Positions 11,009-24,742 are shown, counted from the first letter of the stretch. The stretch: DNA of 44,118 bases from Pleurotus djamor (GCA_029747585.1 JAPEVF010000372.1:1-44118); one strand, 5' to 3'. A program made the numbers and translations. Notes: generated by a model from the sequence alone, not told the origin.

Positions 11009-14000
11009 GTTGGTGGATGTTCCTCGTTGGTTTTTTCCCGTCTTGCGTTCAAGACCGCGTACCTGCGGTTTCTTTCGTTTGTTTTTCTTCTCTGGGTTTC
11101 TTCGCGTGCATTTTTTCTGGTTGTCGGTTGTTTCGGTTCTCTCTCCCCCGTTTCCCTCCCCTACTCTTGCGTAACCTGATATTCACCACCGACCGCTCAA
11201 CCACCCTCAATTTTTCCGTGTTGCATCACTTTTCGGTTTAATTTTATTACGTTCATCACTCACCTCATTCAATTACTCACTTGCGCACTCATTCACATCC
11301 GTACTCATTACCACATGCTGAACTCACGTCCGTACAACATCCATTGCATCGTATCCATAGTCTCCACTTCAATTTTGTGCATTATCATTACCATCCCAAT
11401 TATCACATTCAACCAGGCGACTCATTCATGAATCCATTCAACCTATTCACTCTTGCTCCTTCCTGCCACGTCTCGATGTTGGGCATTCTATACGATACAG
11501 CACGCTACACATCACATGCTTTACATGTTATGCACAGGCAACCAATGTTTAGATATAGTCACACAGAAATTACCGTTTACCTCGGCTTCGAACCTGGATA
11601 ATGCGATCCGCATACCGTACCAATATCAGTCAGTTGTCAGGCTGTCGAAGTCCTCGGCGCCTTCCCCTGTCCGAGCGCCTACTCTTCTAGGGGTTACTTG
11701 ATTGTTGACGTTGAGAGATTTATTTTTGCCCATCGATTTATACGTACGTACCTAATTACAGATTGCATTGACACACGCACACGCACAAAGGGAGTAGAAG
11801 GACCTCGTTGTTCGGTCTAGCTACTCCTTAGTCAACGGATGACCGCCCTTCCATGACTGCAACCGAGTCGTGATGGTTCGTATACGTGGTAGTCTGGTTT
11901 AATTTATCAGAGTTACCTTTGAGACTGAAGAAAGTCCAAGGTTGATGCAGATGGGTCAACTCGACTTGGACTTGGTCGGACTCGATGAACGCGCCTTCTT
12001 TGTCGGCGTCGGCGTCTAGGTGCTGTGTACAATGATCATCATTCAATTGAAGCCTTAGATCGAGTGGTTGCAATTTGAAAGTAGAAGTGAGGCGTTAACT
12101 GTAGATACAGATACGACCGTTGGCGGTAATTCGAGTTCTTCGAGGTTCGAAGACAACCCGTTTGAAGATGCGTTAAGGGTGATTGGTAGGCGAAATGACT
12201 ACACTATTCTTTCTCAGCGTGCCCGAGCTCTACTGACCGTCCGGTCAATCGGTCGGAACATCCACGGTCAACGATCCACCCAGGCGTTGGAAATCACCAG
12301 GCGTCAAGAAAAAAACAAACATCAAAGCAACCCAGCCCCAAGGACGTTTACGACATATACCTATAGTCTGATCATTATCTTATTATGATTATGAGAGAGC
12401 TGTTCCTTGGGAAATGAATCTCGCTGCATCTCCCATCACGGAGCCGATAAACACACAACGAACAAGAGTCAATGTTCTGCAGTTGGTTGGTAGCGTCACC
12501 GTGTGTGGTATTCTTCCTCTGGCGGGGAGGCAAGGCTACTCAACCCAGACACGTACTCAGATTATCGCCGAACTCCCATCTCAGCGCGCAAGCTTCCCCA
12601 GATCTAATGTATAGCGTAAAATGATGCCTGAGACCTCCCAAGACGATCGAAACAGCGCCTGATACTTGTCAGGAAACAAACATTGAGATGGGGAAGATTC
12701 AAACACAGGTGAAAAGGAGGAGTTATCCCCGAAGAAACGGGATTTAGGGGCGATACGAAAGGGGCGAATGACGACAAGGGCCCACGGAGGTTGGAGTTAG
12801 TTTTTCCTTCGCTTGAGTCTACGTAAGAAAAAATGGTTGTTACATGCTACGGCCAAACCGAAGTTGATTCCTGGCAGTAAACAGATACACATATAGCGGA
12901 ACGATGTGACATCCGCGTACCATGGTCGATTTTCTGGAGAAATCAATCGGAGATTCNAAAAAATTGTTTACTTCCTGGAGGAATTTTTCATCAATTTGAT
13001 GTGAGTTGCTAAGTCTCAAATGTCGCTAACCGTGCCGAAGAGTCCACGAAAGCAGTACCATTAGAATCACGTACGTCTCATCTTAGTACGCCGAGGACCA
13101 AGAATATCATCATATAGGACAAAGGCCCCTTGACGTTAGGAACTCTCTGACGTGGTTTGAATAACGATCGCGACGGCACCAAAACCATCTAGAATTGTCT
13201 GCCCAAAGCCAAGCCTAGAATACAGCCGGCTACCAACCAGAGCTACTTGAAGCACGGAGTGGTGCTAAACCGTTATCCGTCTAAGGAGTACGAAAGGGTT
13301 TTGTGGACATGGAAATTGATACAAATTGGCGGTGACGTGCGGGAATTTGTTTCTGCAATTAGGTGAGTTCACATCCGGGCATCCGGATCAAGAAAAACGG
13401 TCGATCCGGAGCGGAAAGGGGATGAGGCGAGGACAAAGAGGGATGCGCGTGAGGGGGACTTGAACGGAGAAACCGATGATCGAAAAAAAATGGATGTCAT
13501 ATGTCACGGTAATTGAATATTAGACTTAGCAGAAATACATTTGTGACCGGCAGTGACATGTGTGACGCAAGCCTGTTTGCTAACCTATTAGCCGTCCAGA
13601 AACAATCGCAACTTACACAACCCTAAGCGTAAGTGTATGAGGCGTGAGTTACAGGTTAAGGGTAAACAAAGTAAAGATGTACAATCTCTTGAGGCGCCAT
13701 AGGAAAACCTTAAAGAACAAAGGGATATAAGGGTTAAGTTAGGAACTCGGGAAAAGAGGGAAGGCGGGTATATTGCTCGGTGGTTGTACGTGGTAAGGAC
13801 GAAGTGGTTATTTGATTTCCTTGGACTGCGGCGTGCGGCGTACGGCTATGATCTCGCGTTTTTTGACAAGTGTGAGCGGCGGCGCATAATAGAAGATTGA
13901 GGGATTGGGGTTCAATCTCGGGTGCCCAGATGGTTTAGGCAGTCCATTGCAAGGGAGGGAGTAAANGGGGGGATGATGAGCGATTTCGAAATCGGGAACT

Positions 14001-15274
14001 GCAAGGTATAGATTGTCAGAGATTGCTGTGGCCGTTGGCTTATGGAGATCTAGGCGGGGATAAATAAGTTATGTTGGCTGCTAAATTGAGATGAGAAACC
14101 ACGCGATGGAAGTAACGTAAAGTTTTCATTTTGCCAGTTGGAAGGTGATTGGATTGGGGGTTGGAAACGGAATAGAACCCGGTGAGGGGCTGCGTGCTGG
14201 AGGAGAGGGGTGCCGGCGAGGTCGCGAGGGTTCAGGAGGGGCGACGACGAATGCAAGCGAACTTACGAGAAACGGCTGGAAGCGAAAGGGGAGGAACCGT
14301 AAGGCTGTCATGCATCATCGTGATGGGGTCAAGTTCAAATTGGTGCATTCTACAAAAGCCCAGCGCGGACAGCCGACCGGGAGACTGGATACAAGGGAAG
14401 TCAATTATAAGCTCCGAGAATCGTCCGCATATGGCAAGCACAAACAGTTCATCGGCCGGTGGGCCAACCGGAGTTGCCGTTTTCGGACTCTCCAGATGGT
14501 GGTGTTGGTTGCTGCAGGGCCTGATTCGCCCGAGCGATAGCTGTCCCGGTGAATGCCTGTGTAAATAGGTAGCCGGCCAGAACTCCAGAAACTTGGTGGT
14601 GGTGGTGGGTGGTGTCGAAATTTGATGATGATTTTTTTCCAAATGCCAACGCCAATGTGCCAATGTGAAGGCGAAACCGTATGCAGTAAGGTCGCCATTC
14701 CGTTCGTGCCATGGAAAGAATTCGGGGTACCTTGTCGTCATTTGCGTGTAAATGAGACCTGTAATAACTTACGAACACCACTCAAAAGAGTCATATTTCT
14801 GTTCAGGCGTAGAATCCTTCCACCAACGACAGCTGATAAGAACGAACACACTTAGGCCCGTAATAACACGAAGCACGTCCGATGAGATGACTTGCCTGAA
14901 GCCAGACCGGATGCTAAACCAGCGAAAATACCCTCTTTCTTGGCTTCCTAGATGCAATCAGGGCATCACATAAGGGAAACGGCGTAAAGGGGGAGGAGAA
15001 TGACTGACAAGGGTATAGCGTGCCACAGCTTCGTCCGACAGCGCAGGCGATGAACTCATTTTTGGTCTTCGTGGAACAAGCGTCAGAGAACTTCAAGAAG
15101 CCATGCAATTCGCGTGCCGTCACACCCTAGTCACATTCAGGGTGGATGTCGTGACATGAACGTGACCCGTCGCGCTCACCGCTCGCCACGATCCCCGGTC
15201 CCAGAGTTCGCTCCCTTTCCTCTCCTTCTCTCCATTCTTCGCGTCGGGCACAATAGTTCTACCGCGCCCATATC
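11009..15274. other. 4.3 kb without a supported gene
   Basis: The first 700 bases are pyrimidine-rich with recurrent CATTCA/CTCATT words, consistent with the cyclin 3' untranslated region. Beyond that neither strand shows recognisable protein. The longest minus-strand frame (14,232–14,741) has low-complexity composition and no family signature. Single N's at about 12,957 and 13,966. Confidence 0.45.
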
Positions 15275-18200
15275 ATGGCCCATCGAAACAAGGCCTTGCC
15301 AGATTTGCAACATGTCTATGAATCAATCAAGGGTAAATGGATGCTGCCGTGCTCTCTCATGCTTTTACCACATGCGCCTTACGCGTTGTAAAACCGTACA
15401 GTCGCTACGCATATGCTCATTGATTTCGTTTCCAAACAGATCTTCTGACCGCGATAAAGCCAAAGCTCGATACAGCAAAGGGGGCCGTCCAAGATGAGGT
15501 AGTCAAGGATCTCCATCAGGTCGCTTCTTTGGCACAGTCCTTTACGGAACGACGCACAAAGCATACTAAGCCATGGGCTGCCTGGGCTGACAACCTGGAT
15601 CAGGAAGGTAAGCAAAACGGCGGCTGTGAAACGGGACTTATCTGATCGCTTACTTGTATTATCACCCGTTACTTTGATGGATGGGATGCGATGGGGATGG
15701 CTTTGCGATTGGGCATGGCACAATATCGACTGTAAAGGCGTGTATCTCTGGAACATCTCTGGCCTTGTTCGCAAAAGTCCGGAGGAACGGGACCATCACC
15801 CCTCAGCTTTGGTGGCATCTTGTGAGTGTTCGCTGTCGCCCCAAAAAATCCGACACCAGACTTNCCCCCTCCCCCTTCGCGCCGAAGATAATTAACACGT
15901 ACTGAAACGCTGTTGGTTTGTGTTTATGCTTAGTGAGACTCGCGGGTTTCCGTTTAGTAGAGGCTGGGTTGGAGCCGAAACCTGGAATACCAAGTAAGTT
16001 TGGGTCTTGCTCTCGGCAGGACTTTCCCTTCCTGGCGCGTGGCCCACTGGTTCGCTAATACCTTGTATTCGTTCTGGTTTTCCCAGCTCTAATTCATCTC
16101 TTGCAATTGGCCAGCAAAGCAGGAGCGGCACTCTCAGGTTCGATCATCACTTCATGTAACTCTGTCCGGGTTGTGTGATAATCATTCCACCTTCATCTCC
16201 CCCTCTGAAACCTCTTTCGTTACATCTAGAACATGGAAGCAAAGATGCGGCCGCTAGCGTTCTGTCCAGTGCGGCCAAGGTTAGCTTGCGTTTTCCCTTT
16301 GGTCCGAAGTAATGATTGTGCCGCTGATTCTATCTATCTTTCGGGGAACGTTGTTAACCCTGCCTTTGTAGTATGAAGATATGCTCAAAACTGCTGACGA
16401 TCCGACGGGGGTGCACCGCGTAAACAGGGCATGTGCGACAGTGGTGTTTCTATCCACAAGAATGGAAGCTGTATGCATACTTTCGCTTTCGGTCCTCTTA
16501 ATATCCCTACGTTCTCACGTCCAATCCTATGGACTCCGTCCCACAGGCATGGAAAGAAGGGAATCATAGCATGGCAGAATACATGGCCCAAAAGATTACA
16601 GGTACCGCATAGTCCCTTCGCTCCCTCCGAATCGCTGATTAGTGGGGATAACCTCTGCACGTGATGCTATCAGACGACGACGAACAACGGCTTGCCCTGC
16701 TGGCTCCCCACCAAGTATGTCCGAGGTTAGCTTTACTTTTCGCAGGTTCAGATCCTAACCGGGTGCTTTAATTGAAGCGCGAGCTTCTCGCTATCAAGCT
16801 ACATAATATCGGCAAGTCAATAGTCAAGGGTGACTCTCGTCGGAGCAGCTCGGTGACAGATGGAACCAAACCTCATGACGCCGTAAAGTGGTTACAAAAG
16901 GCGTATAGCTTTGTTGAACAACTCGAAGGGCCGGATAGCCCCGGAATTGCGGAGCTAAAGGTGAGCGCTGCGCTTTAGCCGAGGTTATACTGGAACGCTC
17001 TTTTGATATGGTTATGTGGCGGAATAGATATCCATCCTCAGAAGCCTTGGTATTTTGTTCATCCTTGTGGACCACGGCAGGTTCCCCATAGCTGACGACG
17101 CCATCAAGCAAGGGCCTACTTCCTCTCTTCGGCCAGCAACCCCGAAAACTTATCTCGCGCAGAGGCAACGCTACAGGAGCTAATACCTACAATAGATTCA
17201 TCCAAAGAACACGTAAGTCTTGCCCCCTTCATTCTTCCGTGCTTCAACCTACATCCGTTGACCATCGTTTAGGCAAGTTCCGAGTATTTAGAATTGCGAT
17301 GGCAGCGATTAGCTATATTGAAACGGAGAAAGGCTGGCGATTCGGCCATTATCGAGGGTACGCTCGATTTTCTAAAATGCCCTCTACACCCCTTATGCGT
17401 TTGCTCGGCGTTCCATGGCCTTTTTGGAAGCGGGACTGGAAAGTTTGAGGGAGGGGGTGTGTGACCGACTTTTGACTAACTTCGATGTCAAGCTTTCAGA
17501 TCTATTATTGACAACATGAGCTTTACCGAAAAGAGTGTTACTGAGTTTGTATCTCTTCCTCTTCTTCCCTTGATTGTGAAGAACTTCGCTGAGACAAGGG
17601 TTCCGTGTTGTGTAGTGTTTTACAGGAGATTCGGACGTTGAATCATCGACAGTGAGTTCAAGGTCCAATATCCATGCGCGTCGGACATACTGATATTCTC
17701 TATTCGTGCTTCTTCAGCGTTCTTGCCACTGCTGTCAATCAGTATTGCCTTGAAAAGGCCGTTGAATGCCACAAATCAGGATCAAATTGTGTTGATCGCC
17801 TGCTTTTATCGTTGATTTTCCATTGCTCCAAGGACGATGATCACGCACGGGCGATGAAAGACCTGGATACTGCTCTCAATTGTGCGTATTACCGTCGTAT
17901 TATTCCCCTTTCAATGACCACGGCTCCCCCAAACCCACCCTTCCCGGACCTTGCGAGTTTACGTTTACTCCTCTCAGTTCATCTTACTTCATTGAGAATT
18001 TTCTAGACCTCCACCAAGCCGATCACGTTCTTCCATCTGTTCCCACTATGGCTTGTCTCACTGTAAGCCATCATCTTTTATCGTACATCATCATCACACT
18101 CTTCTGCCCTTCGTTCCCAATGTATTGGTCGCCGTTGGCGTCTTTGCGATGCCGAATAAGCAGCCTTTACCCACACGCGTCTACCTTGTGACTTTTCGTT

Positions 18201-20753
18201 GCGTGTTGATTGTCAGAAGGGGAGAAATATTGATTGATGGGTTTACCTTGTTTTTTTTTTATTCATCTAGCTGATCTGGCAATACGGCGACCGAGACTAC
18301 CGCGCAAAGAAGTGGGTTGATGCAGCAGATTGGTATATTGCCGGTAGCCACCAGGTGTTTCGAAGTGCCAGGCCCGAAACTAGTCCCAAGTGTCTGCGCA
18401 AAGCTGCGTTATGTTATATCGAACAGCGAGAATACGCGAAAGCAACTACGGTGATCCGCCGTTGCCCTTCCAATGAGGCCGTAACGCAATATATTGTGCT
18501 TTTGATTGCTGTACATCAAGGTGCGTGTACTCGTGTGTGTGTGCGTGGATACTTCCTGATCGGTCATGGTTTTTCCTTCTCTGGATGTATCCCTTCTGGG
18601 TGACCCCGAATACAGGCATGGATGACGAAGGTGTGTGGTTATAGATGAACCAGAACCAGGCCTCTTGGCGATTCATGTAAACCTGTGGCGGTATCTAGCT
18701 ACCCGGGCTGTACAGGAGATGGTCAAGGCGCCGGACTTTGACCGCAGGATGCTGTTATTAGCCACGCAGCTCTCCCACGATTTGGACATGAAGCCTTTGC
18801 TTCTGAAGGTGCTTCAAGCTCTTCTGAGAACCCTGAAGTTTGGAGATGGTGGTGGTGAAACGGCTGTCGAAGCCATGACACTCCTGCGATGCATCATACG
18901 GTTGATACTGAAGCTCCTCGCAGAACCCGGTGCTAACAGGCGCGGAATAGGTGTTTCTCCTTCTCACAATGTTCCTGAGATTAATTGGTCGTTGTTTCTT
19001 TTGCCCTTCAGGTTGGTTCTGACGGAGGCTTTGGTTGAGCATTTCCATACTGGTGAGCGCACGGTTGTCCGCCTAGCGGGAAAGTTTTACCGCTTACGAT
19101 TTCCATAGCCAAGACCTTGACCTTGGCCGCATGTGCTCAGAAAGCCTTTTCGATGGTTAGCAAGGATGTCTCATGGCTGTGGCGAACTGCATATAACTCT
19201 GCTGTCCAAGCTTGTGCAGAGTGGGAAGATGCGAGTGATACTATCTCGGAGTTATTCGAGTTGACTAGAGACGTAGGTGATGGACTGCTCAAGTTCGGAG
19301 TTGTGTCTCACCATCATATCTTCCTTCCTCCGTGCCGCTTTTCTCTCCCTGCTGTAGCTCCTCCAAATTTGCTGTGATGAATCACCAGTCGAGGTTGATG
19401 CCGAACTTTATCTGTTCCTCATGAATGCATCTTTTTCTGCGTCATGCGGAAGGGGTAAGTGCGCTATCCCATCCCCTTTCACGGCAGGATCTAATCCCAG
19501 GACATGTTTCTTAGTGTTCGCGACGCGTGCCAAACCTGCTACAGAAGGTGCAGCCGATGTGAGTTAAGACGTACGCCTTCCGTGTGTGACGGCTTGTCTT
19601 ATGTTCCTACCGCAATCAGTTGCGCTCTATGGCCGCGGAAATCAAGTCATGCAAAAGCACAATGATCACAATCTTGGAAAAGAATAAGATCAACGCAGCG
19701 GATGATGTTCGACGTGTCAAATATTTCCTCCATGTTCTACGGGTCTTCGAAACGGAAAGCTTAGCCAAACTGAAGGATTGGGACGGGTTGCTTGCCGTGA
19801 TACATGTACATTCGCTTCCTCATCTTCCATGTGCCCTGATTAGCTCAGACGCTGATGATCTATACCAGGAAGTTGCGCAGTCCGATGAACTGGGCGTGGA
19901 TACCTATGAGGCCATCGCTGATATTTTGGTAAGTTTCTCTTGCTACATTGTACGCTGGCTTTTTCCGACCCACTTCCTTTCACACCCATGCAGTGGGGAG
20001 ATAAGGATTGCCCCACGAACGGTAGGGCATTTTTATCAAGCTTCCAAGCTATTCTGCTAAGTTTCAACCCCATTCAACAAGTTCTTTACGCTGCGCTTGA
20101 GGTATGCTTCCGTGTCTGTGTAGCATACAAGGATTTCATTGATCTCTGCCCACCTTATAGGCCATATTACACGCCAGCTTAGAACATTCTTCGTTGTCAG
20201 TCGAGAAATTCGCTCGGTGGCTAAGGGCTATCTGCACCATCATTCTCTCGCGTAACACTGATGCTGACCGAGCAAAAGCACTCGGTTATGTAGAGCAAGC
20301 CGTAACCGTCATAGATGAACACCAGGAGGGCGAAGATGTGAGCGCTGCACATGCCTGATCATTGATCCATTCCGACGTTTGCTAACTCCCTCTCAGCCTT
20401 ACCCCATGGACGAGAGGCAGTGGCTCCTCACTACCTCGTACAATACAGGAATAGAATGTTTGCAGTGTGTATCTTTCGGCCTTGGTCCCTCGTTCATTTC
20501 CCTTGGACAACTAGCGAGCCGCTGACCTCACCTCCAGTGCCTCGTCCCTTGATGAAGCCAAACGATGGTTTGAGTCAGCCACCATTATGTGCCGGTTTGT
20601 CCCCGATGGCACCAACCTTGCGGACAAGGCAAGCCGCCTTCGCATGTCAAATCCCTTCACAGATTCGGCTGACGGTTACCACGTTATCAGATCTCCGAGA
20701 CGTACACCCACCTCCTGTCGAGGTATTCACGGACTACTCAAACGAGCGATTAA
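15275..20753 (+). CDS. SPO22: SPO22/ZIP4-like meiotic crossover protein
   Basis: TPR-like helical scaffold of the Spo22/Zip4/TEX11 family, which promotes class I (ZMM) crossovers and chromosome synapsis in meiosis. I resolve 30 exons, phases all consistent: 15275–15332, 15440–15607, 15738–15821, 15934–15993, 16087–16137, 16230–16279, 16372–16470, 16547–16601, 16674–16714, 16778–16960, 17028–17049, 17109–17212, 17273–17357, 17493–17548, 17626–17651, 17718–17881, 18007–18062, 18271–18520, 18616–18630, 18699–19052, 19109–19272, 19358–19454, 19515–19558, 19620–19928, 19994–20021, 20082–20101, 20161–20337, 20397–20464, 20538–20628, 20691–20753. The product is about 1013 residues. Family landmarks: EGVYLWNISG, LRLAGFRLVEAGLEP, ISILRSLARAYFLSS, AFRSIIDNMSF, RMLLLATQLSHDLDMK, ISETYTHLLSRYS. 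The last intron is GC–AG. Uncertain: a 69-nt stretch near 18,942–19,010 could be a further intron, and 19,806–19,850 could be spliced. Confidence 0.85.
20629..20690 (+). other. GC–AG intron, last intron of SPO22
   Basis: Donor AAG|GCAAGC, acceptor TTATCAG, 62 nt. Splicing it joins ADK to ISETYTHLLSRYS, matching the usual Spo22 ending, and stops at 20753. Reading through instead continues to 20898 in a frame of unrelated composition. Confidence 0.8.
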
Positions 20754-21652
20754 CGCCCATCAAGCCCTTTGGACTTCGAGCTTCACCTTTCCTGGCGACC
20801 ATCCTTCATCACCGTGGACTCCTTACAAGCGATGGATTGCATGGACTACGCCGCCTAGCCATTTACTTGGTTCCACCCGGTTACTAGTGCTAGCTTGATC
20901 TGGACGATTACTCCTTTGCTCTGATTCCTGGTCCACATGGCTCTCTGGCTATCTCTGCGCCCATATCGTATATGATGTGTCAATGTTCTCGCTCTCTCTG
21001 GATTGTTTTCCCCTCTCTTGTGTTGACGTCTATCCATAAAATGACCTTTCCCCTAACTCATGACAATTTATGACAATTTGTTAAGTTAATACCTCAGGCA
21101 CTTGTAGTCTTCGGCAAGGCACATGCTAAGCATCGTCTCGACATACCGAATGCGGACCGGGTTCACAATGCGATGTGTCCCCTCTTTCTCGCGTGTCGAC
21201 GTTTCTTGAAGCTTGTATCAAGTTGTGAATGGAAATAAAAATGTACGATAATCCGTACGCCACACCCTCGCATCTCAGCAATCTTGGGGTGCTTTCAGCA
21301 GCGTATCTCGGGGACAATGAGGCACAAAGGGTATTAGGTCGCGTAAAGGGAGTATGAAATCGACTCAAGATGCCGGGGAGAAACCGCTTTGGTAAAGGCA
21401 TGAGGCCCACAGTGTCAGCGACGGTATTATGTAGCTGTGACTTTCAGGGGGTTTTGTGGTAACTTAGATATTACTGCGAATTCTTTTTGGACTCTTTTCG
21501 GTTACGATCCGCGTTCAAATTGAAGCTCATTTTCTCGGTCAGTCCGTAGCACGCTCAGATCTCAGAGGCCAAGCCAGGCTTGTAGATGAAGCTGAAGCAT
21601 GAAGCTTGAAGCTTGAAGACTCTGTGGGCGCTTTCGTGCAGCGCCAGATTCC
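20754..21652. other. SPO22–UTP18 intergenic region
   Basis: About 900 bases with no supported gene: the 3' untranslated region of SPO22, then the promoter of UTP18. Contains a short direct repeat of TGACAATTT near 21,060–21,080 and the GAAGCTT repeat listed separately. Confidence 0.6.
21585..21617 (+). repeat. Short GAAGCTT-type tandem repeat
   Basis: Imperfect tandem copies of a 6–7 base unit (GAAGCT, GAAGCAT, GAAGCTT, GAAGCTT) lie about 36 bases upstream of the UTP18 start codon, probably in its leader. Confidence 0.5.
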
Positions 21653-23862
21653 ATGTCCGTATTAGGAAACATCAAAATTTCAGAACCTCCCTCGATGGTG
21701 AAGCAACACAAACGCCAAAAACTTGAAACGAGACAGCCATTGGGCTCGACCGACCGAAATGCTAAAGACGCTGCTGAGAAAGACGATGAGGAACGTCGAC
21801 TCGAAGAACTGTTGTTTGGTGTCCCGTTCGCGCCATCGAACAAGGGCAAATCGAAAATTTCCAACGAACTCGATGACGAGGACCAGGACGACGAGCTGAG
21901 AGGGGCTGGCGGAGAAATGGACGGAATGCTAGACACTGACGTATGCATGCAGTCTCGCGTAATGACTTTCTACTGAAATGATGATTCTAGTTATTTTTTG
22001 TCGATGATGGCGCACTACCTGTGAGCTCGTTAGCTCAGAGTGATGATGGCACAGACGACGAAGAGAGGGCATCTTCGTCTCATGTACCCGTGCCTTCCAA
22101 ACCAACGGCTTTGCGTAAATCTGCTTGGACTGATCCTTCCGACGAACCTCTGTCGGTCTCCGTCTCTGCCTCAGATCCTTCTACTTCAAGGAGGCTCTTG
22201 AAACTACGTGATGCGCCTAATGAAACCATACTATCTGGACGAGAATATGAAAGACGGCTACGAAGGCAATTCACCAAAATAAATCCCGAGCCAACCTGGG
22301 CATCGAAAGCCCGCGATATGGTGCATGGGAAGGTCAAGAGGCGGAGATCCAGTGTCAGTGGTAGTGATGGCGAGGGTGAGGTGGATGATGAAGAGGAGGT
22401 CATGGTGGACCATCTGCTCACTTCAACGTCGGGGGTGCTGAAGCCAGGCCGCCGGTCAAGAACCCTACCACCAACCAATCTGGACATTAGCCGTCTGAGA
22501 GATGCTAATCAGTTCGTTCAAAGCTCTGGTTGCGGCGAAATAAAGTCCGTAGCATTTCATCCAAATGCTGACGTTCCTTTGCTATGCGTAGCTAGCGCAG
22601 ACAGACGATACCGATTGTTCCATGTACGTCTCATACAGCCTTCTTCATCCAACAGTTCTGACGAGCTGGCTTGACGCAGATTGATGGTCACACCTCGCCG
22701 TTACTCCAGACGCTTCATATCCCCTCACTGCCTCCGTCCTCCACCTCTGTTTCATTTCACCCTGGCGGCACCCAGATGCTTCTGACCGGAGGGCGACCGT
22801 ATTATTTTGCTTATGACCTCCAGGCGGAGAAAATGAGCGTCAGCTCGCGCGGCCTTTGGGGCACAACATTCAGTGGAGCAAATGATATTTCGGCTAGGCT
22901 GGACAAGAAGACAAAATTCAAGCGGGGCAACGACGGCGGAGAACCAATAGAGATCCATACGTTCGATCCTACGAACGGCTCCATCCTTGCAGTTGGCGGC
23001 CGTGGTGGCTATATCCACCTGGTTGACTGGAAAAGTGGCTCAGGCCAGGTAATTGATAGCTTGAAAATGTCATCTGCGGTCAAAGGCCTTTGGTGGGGTT
23101 CTCTGCCTTCGTCTTTCTCGGATAGTGCGTTCCTATGTGGTAATCTCTGTATTCATTGGCTGATTGCTTCCTCAGATGAAGGGCTAAGTGGAGGTAGCAG
23201 GGATTATTTAGTTTCGCTATCACACGATTCGGAGGTATACATTTGGGATGTTGGCTCGCGGCGATGTTTGCGGCGATGGCGAGACGAGGGCGGTTTCCGT
23301 GGCGCGGGTCTAATGTTAGCTGGTTCGGCGCATCGCATGCGAGGGTCGTTAGCTATTGGGTAAGTCTTCATTGTCACAGCTTCTCCTTGTTCGCAATGGC
23401 GTGGTCGCTTAACAGGCTTTGGCAGATCAAACACCGGTCTTGTTAACGTATACGGAGCAGACGCTATCTCCCCCTTGCCTGAAGATAACAACTCAGCCAC
23501 TGCTCCCTCGATTTTCAGCCAACCAAAACCTCAGAAAACGCTTGGTCAACTTGTCACGTCTATCACAGCTCTTCGCTACAATCACGATGGACAGCTCCTT
23601 GCCATGGCTAGTAAAGAGAAGAAAGATGCCCTGCGCTTGGTACGTGCTGCTCCAAAACTTCGCCTATCTACCGTTTATCGTCCCTTGTCAGATACACACG
23701 CCGACGCTAACCGCGTTTGCTAACTGGCCAACGTCCAGTACACCGCTTGGACACGTCAACTGTGTCGATTTTTCAGCCGGTAGTGAGTATATGGCGATCG
23801 GTAATTCCAGAGGGAAGGTATTGTTGTATTATCTGCGAAACTTTGGAGTTGAAGGGTTGTAA
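21653..23862 (+). CDS. UTP18: UTP18-like WD40 protein of the SSU processome
   Basis: Nucleolar U3 snoRNP (UTP-B) component needed for 18S rRNA maturation. Exons: 21653–21940, 21991–22623, 22680–23124, 23176–23359, 23426–23639, 23692–23862; 644 residues, close to the yeast protein (594). The N-terminus is acidic and low-complexity (residues 1–170), followed by the family motif GREYERRLRRQFTKINP at about residue 180. WD40 blades start near residue 275 (IKSVAFHPNADVPLLCVASA) and end with HVNCVDFSAGSEYMAIGNSR and KVLLYYLRNFGV. The intron at 23125–23175 is 51 nt with no stop; it is called because of its GTGCGT donor and its TCCTCAG acceptor. ATG 21692 (MVKQHKRQK) is an alternative start. Confidence 0.9.
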
Positions 23863-24742
23863 TTTACGTAGCCTGCTTGCATTTTGCTGCCTGTAAGTAG
23901 CTTCACCTACCTGAATTGAACAGTTCAGCATCAGGACCATCAGCATAGACGTTTCTCCCAGAACAAATCCAAGTTCCTCCTCCCTCGTGGATGGACGTAC
24001 AGCCACCGACCACCTAATTCCACACCGTCGGAACCTTTCGAGTACGTACCTTTTGTTTAGTTCAAACCCTGATCCCCATCTTCGACAGTTCGAGGATCCC
24101 TTCGCGCAGTGGCAACCAATTTTATTTCTCCGAGTCCTCCATGTGCGGATGAGGTGCAGATGACCTCTCACCTTATTTGTGGTGTTTTCAGCCTCTTCCG
24201 GCTGCCCTCTTCTCGGTGTCTATACCCTCCTTAACGGACAATTCCGATTGTCGAGGACAGCANGNNNCTGNNNNTNTNCCTGACTGATTGATATCTAAGG
24301 CAATGTTCAACTTTTTTGGAGACAAATCACTGNATGATGTCAAGGGACCGACATATCCCATATTGGCTTAGACCAGTGACGACTGGTTCAATTNNTNCNN
24401 TTNNNNATGTCAGTCCATGTGGCCACAACAAGAAGCAACTACGTCTCTCGTCGCTCGATTCTNCACGTTTCCTGACCCCCGAAGCACCCTTTCGCGGCTA
24501 CCGNACGCCTGTCTACACTACCATCNTTTGAACGTCACTACTTCAAACACTACAAACCCNCATATCACCNTATATCATCTGCCCGGTTCCTGGACAGAAT
24601 CAACGCGCAATTCGTTGACGGTTTTGTTACAGATTTCCTCTGCCACCCCCTTGATATTCCCGGATCGTTTTTCGCTTGTGTGTAACAAAAGAAAGCAAAG
24701 CTGGCGAAATTGTCTGGACCTCGAATTCTCACCTCGTTGACT
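23863..24742. other. Intergenic region with scattered N's, upstream of Gα gene 1
   Basis: No supported gene. N's are frequent from 24,263 onwards, so short features could be hidden. The end probably holds the promoter and leader of the Gα gene at 24,743. Confidence 0.5.

Noticed and set aside
11828..12388. Divergent small frames on both strands (81 and 106 residues)
   Set aside because: They begin within six bases of each other on opposite strands and have no family signature; kept as non-coding.
14232..14741. 169-residue minus-strand open frame
   Set aside because: Composition is His/Pro/Thr-rich with no recognisable motif, and overlapping frames of similar length exist on both strands, so it is probably chance in the SPO22 upstream region.
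18942..19010. Possible GC–AG intron in SPO22 (GCGCGG donor)
   Set aside because: Removal would bring ANR next to LVLTEALVEHF as expected in the family, but the donor is poor and the 69 nt can also be translated; left unresolved.
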